Part shown: one piece after another, positions 7,048 to 13,657 of the stretch
Numbering within the stretch: position 1 is the stretch's first letter
Layout of the letters: each line of letters begins with the position of its first letter
DNA from: a virus
Length of the DNA: 20,989 bases
Strand: one strand, 5' to 3'
IMG/VR virus record: IMGVR_UViG_3300006919_000580
Span: 1 to 20,989 of that record
Position numbers and translations under genes: made by a program
The notes under the pieces: generated by a model
What the model was told of the DNA's origin: nothing
The model's input: the letters and a program-made list of their open reading frames with translations, nothing else
Databases searched by the model: none

Positions 7048-7146
7048 GTAAGAGCGATATCTTACTAGGATCGATCCTATAAAAAATCGTTATTCGCCGG
7101 CACAAGGCGTAAAATTGGCCGGGTTCGCAACCCGTATCAAAACGAT
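7048..7146 (+). ncRNA. Hairpin-rich capsid mRNA leader (candidate structured RNA)
   Basis: The 214-base gap before the capsid gene contains several consecutive foldable elements: GTAAGA/TCTTAC (7048-7053 with 7060-7065), the perfect palindrome TAGGATCGATCCTA (7066-7079), and a set that closes into a three-way junction: ATCGTT/AACGAT (7086-7091 with 7141-7146) enclosing CGCC/GGCG (7095-7098 with 7106-7109) and CGGGTT/AACCCG (7120-7125 with 7129-7134). No T-run follows any of these on the plus strand, so they do not look like terminators. A regulatory leader RNA or phage ncRNA is possible; covariation would be needed to decide. The remainder of the gap (7147-7232) holds only the ribosome site. 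Confidence 0.35.
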
Positions 7147-7232
7147 AACGTAACCCCAACGACAAAGGGTATACGGACAAATAGTCGCTCCAATAAGTCG
7201 ACTGGTTAATTTTAATTAATGGAGACATTATC

Positions 7233-8378
7233 ATGGCAAATACAAACTTTGCTTCGTTGACCAGTGAACAATTAACGATCTGGTCTCGTGACTTCTGGCG
7301 TGTTGCAAGAAATATGTCCTTTATTAACCAATTCGCGGGTAGCGGATCCAATGCTATGGTTCAGAGAATATCTGAACTTACTCAATCAGAAAAAGGAGCT
7401 AGAGCTGTATTAACACTTTTAGCCGATATGACTGGTGACGGTATTGTTGGAGACAACACCTTAGAAGGTAATGAAGAGGCACTAAGAGCTTTCGACATCG
7501 TCGTAACAATTGATCAATTAAGATTTGCAAACAGACTTTCGGGTCGTCTTGCTGATCAAAAATCAGTTGTAAACTTCAGGGAACATTCTAGAGATGCACT
7601 TGCTTATGCAATGGCTGACAGAATGGACCAATTAGCGTTCCTTACTTTAAGTGGTATTGGATATAACCTCAAGAACAATGGTGCTCTAAGACCATCATTA
7701 CTTTCAGGTCAAAATCTAAATGACTTAGAGTTTTCAAGTAATGTAACTGCTCCAACTTCTAATAGACATAGAAGATTTGATGCTACAAACGGTATCGTAG
7801 CCGGTGATGTTACTGCAACTGTTGCAGCTGACAAACTAAGCTATGGCGCTATTGTTGATCTAAAAGCTTATGCTAAAGATCAGTACATCAGAGGGCTAAG
7901 GGGTGCGGGTAATGACGAGATGTTCCATCTCTTCGTAACTCCACAAGTAATGGCTGACCTTAAACTTGATTCAGATTTCTTGGCTAACGTCAGAAATGCT
8001 GGAATCAGAGGACCTCAGTCAAGCTTGTTCTCGGGCTCTTCAAGTCTAATGGTTGACGGTGTTATGATTCACGAGTTTAGGCACGTGTTTAACACTACGG
8101 GCGCTACAACTGGCACATCATCAAATGCTGGTGCTGCTGGGTACAAATGGGGTGCTGACGCTGATGTTAACGGTTCTGCATGTTTATTCTGCGGTGCTCA
8201 AGCATTAGCTATGGCCGACATTGGTATTCCTGAAATAGTAGAAGACACCTTCGACTATGGCAACCAAAACGGTATATCAATTGGTAAGATATTTGGTCTA
8301 CAGAAACCTAAGTATCATTCAGATGTCACAGGACAGTCTGAAGACTTCGGTGTTATTAGATTAGATGTAGCATACTAA
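7233..8378 (+). CDS. Major capsid protein, N4-gp56 family (381 aa)
   Basis: Forms the icosahedral shell. It shows the hallmark sequence pattern of the N4-gp56/DUF4043 major capsid family: LTSEQLTIWSRDFWR (residues 8-22), RISELTQSEKGARAVLTLLAD (about 45-65), GDNTLEGNEEAL, IDQLRFANR, and LAYAMADRMDQLAFLTLSGI. The end is GVIRLDVAY, typical of a conserved C-terminus. GGAG at 7221-7224 is eight bases from the ATG. It is flanked by a hairpin-rich leader with a candidate promoter upstream and a strong hairpin after the stop, so it may be a separately controlled, highly expressed unit. Scaffold before and adaptors after confirm the context. Confidence 0.93.
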   Translation: MANTNFASLTSEQLTIWSRDFWRVARNMSFINQFAGSGSNAMVQRISELTQSEKGARAVLTLLADMTGDGIVGDNTLEGNEEALRAFDIVVTIDQLRFANRLSGRLADQKSVVNFREHSRDALAYAMADRMDQLAFLTLSGIGYNLKNNGALRPSLLSGQNLNDLEFSSNVTAPTSNRHRRFDATNGIVAGDVTATVAADKLSYGAIVDLKAYAKDQYIRGLRGAGNDEMFHLFVTPQVMADLKLDSDFLANVRNAGIRGPQSSLFSGSSSLMVDGVMIHEFRHVFNTTGATTGTSSNAGAAGYKWGADADVNGSACLFCGAQALAMADIGIPEIVEDTFDYGNQNGISIGKIFGLQKPKYHSDVTGQSEDFGVIRLDVAY

Positions 8379-8391
8379 TTGTGTTATTCTT

Positions 8392-8420
8392 TATGGGTGG
8401 CTAATTAGTAGTCACCCATA
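8392..8420 (+). terminator. Strong hairpin after capsid gene
   Basis: TATGGGTGGCTA (8392-8403) pairs with TAGTCACCCATA (8409-8420) around a 5-base loop: twelve pairs, one of them G-T. It begins 14 bases after the capsid stop. Only a short T-rich run (TATTTA) follows, so it may be a partial terminator that lowers expression of the genes behind the capsid, or an mRNA-stabilising 3' end. The ribosome site of the next gene follows immediately. Confidence 0.65.
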
Positions 8421-8434
8421 TTTAGGAGAAAATT

Positions 8435-8791
8435 ATGTGGATAGTATCAAACGAAGATAAGTCAATAGCCTCTACCTGGGGCGCAGTAATACATTTAAAA
8501 GCAAACGAACCTAGACAAGTCGGTGATGACTTAGGTTTACTATGCTTACAAGCGGGATGTACAGAAGTTAAAGGCGGAATTCCTGATGTAAAAGTAGAAG
8601 AAGTTCCAGAACCCGTTGTTGAAGAAGAAGTTTCAATAGAAGAAACGGCCGTAGTAGAAGAGCCTAAGCCAAATCTTAAAGGCATGAGTAAAATCGAGCT
8701 TGAGGAATACGGCCGTACTATTGGCATTGAGTTAGATAGACGTAAGAAAAAAGCAGACCTTATTGCAGAAATAGAAGACTGCCTACACTAA
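8435..8791 (+). CDS. Small acidic protein with SAP-like C-terminus (118 aa)
   Basis: Follows the capsid gene with AGGAG (8424-8428) upstream of the ATG. The N-terminal 45 residues form a compact, probably beta-rich domain (MWIVSNEDKSIASTWGAVIH ... CLQAGCTEV), then a Glu/Val/Pro linker (about 52-80), then a helical segment (84-116, MSKIELEEYGRTIGIEL ... KKADLIAEIED) that looks like a SAP or HeH/LEM fold, a small nucleic-acid-binding helix-extension-helix. The position between capsid and adaptor is often held by a minor head or head-completion protein. That role is inferred; the SAP-like call is by pattern only. Confidence 0.7.
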   Translation: MWIVSNEDKSIASTWGAVIHLKANEPRQVGDDLGLLCLQAGCTEVKGGIPDVKVEEVPEPVVEEEVSIEETAVVEEPKPNLKGMSKIELEEYGRTIGIELDRRKKKADLIAEIEDCLH

Positions 8792-8805
8792 TATTAAGGT
8801 AAACC

Positions 8806-9525
8806 GTGGGCACGCTAACAGAGACTAACTTATTAGCTAGAATAAGAGACACCCTACAAGATACCACTAGTGTTCGTTGGTCAGATGCTGAATTGCGTCG
8901 CTACATTAATGACGCTCAACGAGAAATCGTTAACTTCAGACCCGAAGCCTCTGCTAAAACAGCAAACGTAGCTTTAGTGGTAGGGACTAAACAAACCCTA
9001 CCCACCGAGGGGTTGCGATTAATTAAAATAACTAGAAATATGTCTAGTGCAGCCGCTGATGCAACTGGCAAAAGGGCAGTTAGGTTAGTTAACGCTGATA
9101 TTTTAAACACGCAAGACCCTGATTGGCATGATCCCACTGTAACGGGGTCTTCTGCACATGGGACCACTGTTAAAAACTATATATTTGACGAAGACGACCC
9201 ACGAAATTTCTACGTTTATCCAGGAGCGTCTAGCACAAGTACTTTTTTAGAGATTGTTTATTCGAAGTCTCCTACAGATTTAACTACAGGCAGTAGCACT
9301 ATTGATATAGATGATACTTATGCTAACGCGATTATAGACTTCGTGTTGTATAGGGCCTACCTGAAAGATGCAGAGTACGCAGGAAATGCACAACGAGCAG
9401 GTACACATTACCAGCTTTTTCAAGCAAGCATAGGCCAAGGCGCCCAAGCTCAACTATTATTAGACCCTAACAACGACTCAGTTTCTAACATAGGAGCTGT
9501 GTCACCCATGATGCGAGGAGCATAG
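8806..9525 (+). CDS. Head-tail adaptor protein, DUF6682-like (239 aa)
   Basis: Likely neck/adaptor protein under the portal. The N-terminal helix pair (about residues 8-45: LLARIRDTLQD ... VRWSDAELRRYINDAQREIV) followed by a beta-rich middle and a second helical block (IDDTYANAIIDFVLYRAYLKDAEYAGN, about 165-192) is the pattern of the phage adaptor family I remember as DUF6682, functionally like the adaptors of T7 and P22. Start GTG is preceded by AAGG (8796-8799) at six bases. The C-terminus ends in NIGAVSPMMRGA, and the next gene begins only two bases after the stop by the reading proposed here. Good confidence on role class, less on the family name. Confidence 0.8.
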   Translation: MGTLTETNLLARIRDTLQDTTSVRWSDAELRRYINDAQREIVNFRPEASAKTANVALVVGTKQTLPTEGLRLIKITRNMSSAAADATGKRAVRLVNADILNTQDPDWHDPTVTGSSAHGTTVKNYIFDEDDPRNFYVYPGASSTSTFLEIVYSKSPTDLTTGSSTIDIDDTYANAIIDFVLYRAYLKDAEYAGNAQRAGTHYQLFQASIGQGAQAQLLLDPNNDSVSNIGAVSPMMRGA

Positions 9526-9526
9526 A

Positions 9527-10201
9527 ATAGCAACTTATACTTCTTTAGTAAAAGAAATCTTACCTTACGTGCCTTTGTGCCCTGATTCTTTAGTTGAACA
9601 GAACATTAGATCCGCGACTATAGAATTTTGCGAGAGATCAAAGGCTTACATACTAGATATGGACCCATTCAACACCACTGCGGGTGTTTATGAATATGAT
9701 TTTGATATTCCAGTAGCTACAGAAGTACATCAAGTTTTATATATGACTCACGATGGCAATGATATGGACCCTATTAGTCCCCGTAGCCTAGAGTTAAACT
9801 ATCCAGACTGGAGAAATAGAACAGGCAGCCCGCATGTTTACTTACAAAAATCTTCTAGTTTGTTTTGGATAGTGCCCGTGCCAAGCGGGTCTAAAGAAGT
9901 TATTGCTAGTGTGGCTTTAAAACCAACTAGAACCAGCAATAACATTGACAGCACAGTTTCTAATCAATACAGAGATGCAATTATTTATGGTGCTCTATAT
10001 AGACTACTTCGTATGCCTAACAGAGAGTGGACAGATATAGGTGCGGCTAGAGAATATTTAGTACAGTTTAATGGTGAAATAATACAAGCAGAACTTCGTG
10101 CAAGAGGCGGGGACCTGGGCGTAAAACGGACCGTAAAATACAAAGGAATAGGTAAGCCAAGGAGGCGCTATGGAAGATACGGAAGGGAGATCGACTACTA
10201 A
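9527..10201 (+). CDS. Head-tail connector / tail-completion protein with apparent AUA start (224 aa)
   Basis: A second neck protein: helical N-terminus (ATYTSLVKEILPYV, CPDSLVEQNIRSATIEFCERS), a beta domain with YEYDFDIP, and HVYLQKSSSLFWIVPVP, then a helix block DAIIYGALYRLLRMPNREW, as in phage neck proteins. The start is odd: the only ATG/GTG-type codon at the head is GTG 9569, with no ribosome site, which would remove the first helix. Instead, GAGGAG (9515-9520) lies six bases before ATA at 9527, and the 14 residues it adds fit the expected N-terminus; the frame is closed by TGA at 9509. So AUA initiation is proposed. Stop lies inside the next gene (32-base overlap). Confidence 0.75.
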   Translation: MATYTSLVKEILPYVPLCPDSLVEQNIRSATIEFCERSKAYILDMDPFNTTAGVYEYDFDIPVATEVHQVLYMTHDGNDMDPISPRSLELNYPDWRNRTGSPHVYLQKSSSLFWIVPVPSGSKEVIASVALKPTRTSNNIDSTVSNQYRDAIIYGALYRLLRMPNREWTDIGAAREYLVQFNGEIIQAELRARGGDLGVKRTVKYKGIGKPRRRYGRYGREIDY

Positions 10202-10619
10202 TGACTTTGTCGAACCAGTGCTTAGTGACATACGTTCCACGTGGAACATTGTTAGACCTGGTATCGAAAGTATATTAGCAGACAACCCAAGTCTAACCTT
10301 TATTCCCGAAGATGTTTATAGTGATTGCGTAGATGAAAGAGCGTTTTTATTTACCTCACCAATCGGGTTTTTAGTACTTACTATAGATATAGATAGGTAC
10401 ACAAAAGACAAGACATTGTATATGTGGATAGCGTATACTTATAAAAAAGGCGGGCATGAGTGGTTAGCTCACCAAGATTGGATTGAAGACCTAGCTAGGA
10501 AATCCGATTGTAAGTATATAGAAGCACAATCTCATGTACCTGAATTGGAACCGTATGCAATAGCAAAAGGCTGGCATACTGATACAAGGATATATAGGAG
10601 AACAGTTAAAAGTGAGTAA
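10170..10619 (+). CDS. GNAT-like protein (149 aa)
   Basis: Overlaps the previous gene by 32 bases; AGGAGG at 10160-10165 supports the ATG. Residues 42-146 follow the order of a GNAT acetyltransferase fold: beta strands (AFLFTSPIGFLVLTIDID, LYMWIAYTY), a loop with K-K-G-G (92-95) where the acetyl-CoA-binding RxxGxG/A is expected, a helix (HEWLAHQDWIEDLARKS), a strand (KYIEAQS), and an AIAKGWHTDTRIYRR ending of the 'Y..GF' type. The cofactor loop is poor, so it may be structural or inactive. P22 carries a GNAT-like head-assembly protein, so a structural role is possible. The gene also contains an exact parS core at 10234-10247. Function is tentative. Confidence 0.6.
   Translation: MEDTEGRSTTNDFVEPVLSDIRSTWNIVRPGIESILADNPSLTFIPEDVYSDCVDERAFLFTSPIGFLVLTIDIDRYTKDKTLYMWIAYTYKKGGHEWLAHQDWIEDLARKSDCKYIEAQSHVPELEPYAIAKGWHTDTRIYRRTVKSE
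10234..10247. promoter_or_regulatory. parS-like site (GTTCCACGTGGAAC)
   Basis: A perfect 14-base palindrome that equals the core of bacterial chromosomal parS sites (GTTnCACGTGnAAC), the loading site of ParB. It lies in codons 22-26 of the GNAT-like gene, where it also encodes amino acids. The flanking bases (C before, A after) are compatible with the 16-base consensus at the 3' side. No parA or parB gene is in the window, so if used it would bind host ParB or a ParB encoded elsewhere on the phage. Confidence 0.5.
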
Positions 10620-11235
10620 GCCTAAAAAGTCAGACTACAAAGCTAGCGAAGCTGAAAAGGTAAATGCTGCTGTAGCCATGCAAGACAAAGCGTTTTTTAG
10701 AGAAAACTATTTACCTAAATTAAAAACATTGGTAGATAGGTCTTTTACTGAAGAAGATACTTTAATCTCTCAAGGTGAGGGCAGAGCCCAAGCTGATACG
10801 ATGCAAGCCCTTACTGAGAATCCAAACAGAAGAGCAGTAAGTGCAGTAGATACCCAAGCCGATTTAGCTTCTGCTGCTAGTGCGCAACAACTCCAAGGTA
10901 CAGCTCAAGGACTATTAGGCTCAAGAAGTGATCAGATTGGGGGAATAAAAAGTGCAAACAAAATGGCAGCGCAAACAGCTTCAGGTTTATCTACAGCTTC
11001 TAAGATAGCTACCACTGATACTTTAAATAGAGCAAAAGCTAAACAAATACGTACCGCCGGTAACATAAAAGCTTTCGGTACTTTAGGACAACAAGTTGGT
11101 AAAAATGTCCAGCAGTATAGAGCGGCAAAGGTATATGATAAAACCCAAGAAGGCAAACCAGATGGTGGTAACCCACTTAATCCTAGTGATAATCCATTTG
11201 ACATAATATTTGGTCGAAGTATTGATATAGGATAA
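10612..11235 (+). CDS. Putative internal virion protein, Ala/Gln-rich (207 aa)
   Basis: Not recognised by family. It is helical, Ala/Gln/Ser-rich, with a basic start (SKPKKSDYKASEAEKV), an NYLPKLKTL helix and a long Ala-rich middle (about 55-160), ending in a Gly/Asn/Pro tail with DNPFDIIFGRS. This composition, length and place after the neck genes are those of small internal (ejection) proteins such as T7 gp14 or P22 gp7, but no direct similarity could be shown. The start is GTG, overlapping the preceding gene by eight bases, with AGGAG (10596-10600) eleven bases upstream, slightly far. The next gene starts three bases after its stop. Confidence 0.65.
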   Translation: MSKPKKSDYKASEAEKVNAAVAMQDKAFFRENYLPKLKTLVDRSFTEEDTLISQGEGRAQADTMQALTENPNRRAVSAVDTQADLASAASAQQLQGTAQGLLGSRSDQIGGIKSANKMAAQTASGLSTASKIATTDTLNRAKAKQIRTAGNIKAFGTLGQQVGKNVQQYRAAKVYDKTQEGKPDGGNPLNPSDNPFDIIFGRSIDIG

Positions 11236-11238
11236 ACA

Positions 11239-11802
11239 ATGTCTTTATTAAGTAATTATAACAACTTAAAAACTACTCAAGACTTTGCAGGCGCGTTGCC
11301 TAATGTAGAAAACCCAGATAAAGCATTTGCTGACATAACTCGGCAAGATTATAACGATTATATTGGGAACTTCAGGGATCCTGAAAAAAAATTATTGAGT
11401 ATGACTGACGATACTACGCTCATTGATAGGGCTAGGCAAACTGCACCCCAGCAAGCAGAGATAGCTGCGGGGGTACAAGCTCGTAACTTAGAACGGTATG
11501 GAGGTGCGGGGTTATCCCAAGCACAACTTCAACAACAGCAACGAGCTGCGCAAAGGGGCGGGCAGTTATCTTTTGCAAACACTTTAAATAATGCTAGGGT
11601 TCAACAAAGGTCAACAAACCAAGCGTTATTACAAGAATTAATTGGTATAGGCCAAGGCGTTAATGCTAGGGCTTTAGAGGGGTTAGGCACTGCGGCCCAG
11701 GGTGAAGTGCAAAGAAGAGGAGCATACAAAGGCGCTAAAGCTAACTATGCTTCGCAAATGACTAATATGGGAGCCTCCGTATTAGCCGCATTTTTAATTT
11801 AA
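11239..11802 (+). CDS. Putative internal virion protein, Gln-rich (187 aa)
   Basis: Similar in style to its upstream neighbour: a short N-terminal domain (about 1-60), then RARQTAPQQAEIAAGVQARN and a long Gln/Ala/Arg helical region (AQLQQQQRAAQRGGQ) up to a hydrophobic end (MTNMGASVLAAFLI) that could insert into membrane. AGGA (11229-11232) is six bases from the ATG. With the neighbours it forms an ejection-protein block comparable with the T7 gp14-gp16 or P22 gp7-gp20-gp16 sets. This role is inferred from position, composition and size; no motif is diagnostic. Confidence 0.65.
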   Translation: MSLLSNYNNLKTTQDFAGALPNVENPDKAFADITRQDYNDYIGNFRDPEKKLLSMTDDTTLIDRARQTAPQQAEIAAGVQARNLERYGGAGLSQAQLQQQQRAAQRGGQLSFANTLNNARVQQRSTNQALLQELIGIGQGVNARALEGLGTAAQGEVQRRGAYKGAKANYASQMTNMGASVLAAFLI

Positions 11803-11803
11803 C

Positions 11804-13654
11804 ATGCCAACCTTATCAGACATACTTACCGCCCAAAAAATAGGTTCTCAGATTAAATCACAAAATGATTCAACAGCTGCACAAGTTATTGAAACTGTAG
11901 CTCCGTACGTTGAATATCTGGAGCTAGAAGATAACACAAAGTATGCACAAATGAGCGAGGATGATTTTAAACAATTACTCGCAGAAGAAGGTGGTAAAGA
12001 CAGGTTGATAGGTATTTTAAATTCTAGTCCTATTGCAACTAGTTACAAAGATATAAATACTGGCCAAACAGAAAAAGGTAAGATTGTTGGTATAAATGAA
12101 ACTGACAAAGGAATTGCTTTTGATATAGAAACTAAACAAGGCATTTTTCCAAAGACTATGGGGTTTACTAATAACCCAGAAGATATTGTTATGTTTACGA
12201 ACACTGAAGGCCTTCGTACTATGGCTAATAGCATTTTGCAAAAACATTCTCATAGACTTACTGCACAAGGTAAGCCACTGGGACAAAGAGCGCAAGCTAT
12301 AGCTACTTTAGATGGGATAAGAAAAAACGAATCACTTTCAATATCCGAACAATTAGAAGCAGCCGGTAGTGTGCCAGAAGCTGTAGATGTCATCGAAGGC
12401 TTAGTAGAAAATGGCGAGTTAGACCCTGCGCAGGGTTTTGAAATGTTAATTCAAATGGGGTCAGAGTTTAATGATAGTTTAGATGCGTATAGAGAAAAAC
12501 TTAGAGGTGATTTAACAGAAAACAAAGAGACAAGAACAACGTTAGAAAGAGAAAGCAAACCCGTGTTTGGTACTGGCGTAGGTGGGAGTATGGGAGACGG
12601 ATCTGCTGGAATGCTTGGTAACCCTCTAAAAACAACTGATGGTAATACAGAAGAAGAACGACAAAGAATTAAGCAATTGGAAGCAGAAGCAGGTGATTTA
12701 CGAGGCCGTCTAAAAGATTCAGAAATTGTTTTCCCTGTAAATGCTAGTCCAGAGGCTATGTTTAGTTTTGTAAAACAAAACGAAGCCTTAATGGTCGAAG
12801 TAGGCGGAGATCAAAACATTTTAGATAAGGCCCGTTCTGCTTTTAACAAATACAAAGTGTCTTCACCAGAAGATTTAGATAAGATCCCGGATTACGACAG
12901 TTCAATTGATGTTAGTAAAGCAGAGATAGCTGCTGCTATAGCCGTAACAGCAGGTGGCGATTTTAGTACTGAGTTCCAAGACGCTTACAGATTATTAGCT
13001 ACTGGGGATGCTGCTACAAGTCCTATGCAAGTACAGTCGTTTGATAGAGAGTCTCAAAACATGAATGCAAGGCTAGATCAGTACATAACTGAATCTAACG
13101 CTAGAATTAGACAACTAGACGATGATAGGGCCCAAGACCTAGTCTCAGAATTAAACTCGGAGCTAAAAGAATTTGTAGGCAATATAACTGATAGCGATAC
13201 TGGTCAGTTTCAACCTGAAAACCTTAAAGGTAAAGCCAGCGTTAACTTTAGGAATATACTAAATGCTTACGATCGAGCAAACAAGTTAGGGTTATTTAAA
13301 GGGGCAGACGGATTAGCTATGGATGGTTACTTTAGAAATGCTTTAGGCACAACTATGTTTAATTTATTAAGGGGTGAGGGAGTTAACCCCGGTGTAGAAA
13401 TATTTGGTTTTGTAATACCAGGCACTGGAACTAGCCCTTCAGATATGCCTCTTGGCGATCCAACAGCTAGGTTGCGTGCTAAATACAAAGAAAATAGTCA
13501 AGGCGAAGAAGTGCTCGATGCAATCATAGCAGTTGATAGTCGAGGGATACAAATAGGTAAAGAACTATCTGGTAAGAAGTATAGCGATATATTTAATGAC
13601 GCAGTAACAGCTCAGTATGTAAGCAGATACATACAACGGGCTGATGGGAATTAA
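11804..13654 (+). CDS. Putative internal virion protein (616 aa)
   Basis: Not recognised. Mostly helical, acidic and hydrophilic, with Gly-rich linkers (about 250-275, GTGVGGSMGDGSAGMLGNP) and a coiled region EEERQRIKQLEAEAGDLRGRL following it. There is no signal peptide or membrane segment, and no lysozyme or protease signature is seen. The ATG lies one base after the preceding stop with no clear ribosome site, so translation is probably coupled. Placed between small Ala/Gln-rich proteins and the giant protein, it corresponds in order to the middle member (T7 gp15, 747 aa) of an ejectosome. Role inferred only. Confidence 0.65.
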   Translation: MPTLSDILTAQKIGSQIKSQNDSTAAQVIETVAPYVEYLELEDNTKYAQMSEDDFKQLLAEEGGKDRLIGILNSSPIATSYKDINTGQTEKGKIVGINETDKGIAFDIETKQGIFPKTMGFTNNPEDIVMFTNTEGLRTMANSILQKHSHRLTAQGKPLGQRAQAIATLDGIRKNESLSISEQLEAAGSVPEAVDVIEGLVENGELDPAQGFEMLIQMGSEFNDSLDAYREKLRGDLTENKETRTTLERESKPVFGTGVGGSMGDGSAGMLGNPLKTTDGNTEEERQRIKQLEAEAGDLRGRLKDSEIVFPVNASPEAMFSFVKQNEALMVEVGGDQNILDKARSAFNKYKVSSPEDLDKIPDYDSSIDVSKAEIAAAIAVTAGGDFSTEFQDAYRLLATGDAATSPMQVQSFDRESQNMNARLDQYITESNARIRQLDDDRAQDLVSELNSELKEFVGNITDSDTGQFQPENLKGKASVNFRNILNAYDRANKLGLFKGADGLAMDGYFRNALGTTMFNLLRGEGVNPGVEIFGFVIPGTGTSPSDMPLGDPTARLRAKYKENSQGEEVLDAIIAVDSRGIQIGKELSGKKYSDIFNDAVTAQYVSRYIQRADGN

Positions 13655-13657
13655 CGT

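Noticed and set aside
7110-7145. A tRNA-like T arm (GGGTTCGCAACCC) before the capsid gene
   Set aside because: The conserved A58 position holds C, no matching D arm, anticodon arm or acceptor stem is found at the required distances, and the hairpin is better explained as a plain stem with a 3-base loop.
9569-10201. GTG at 9569 as the start of the second neck protein
   Set aside because: No ribosome site, and it removes a helix that fits the N-terminus; GAGGAG is correctly placed for ATA 9527 instead.
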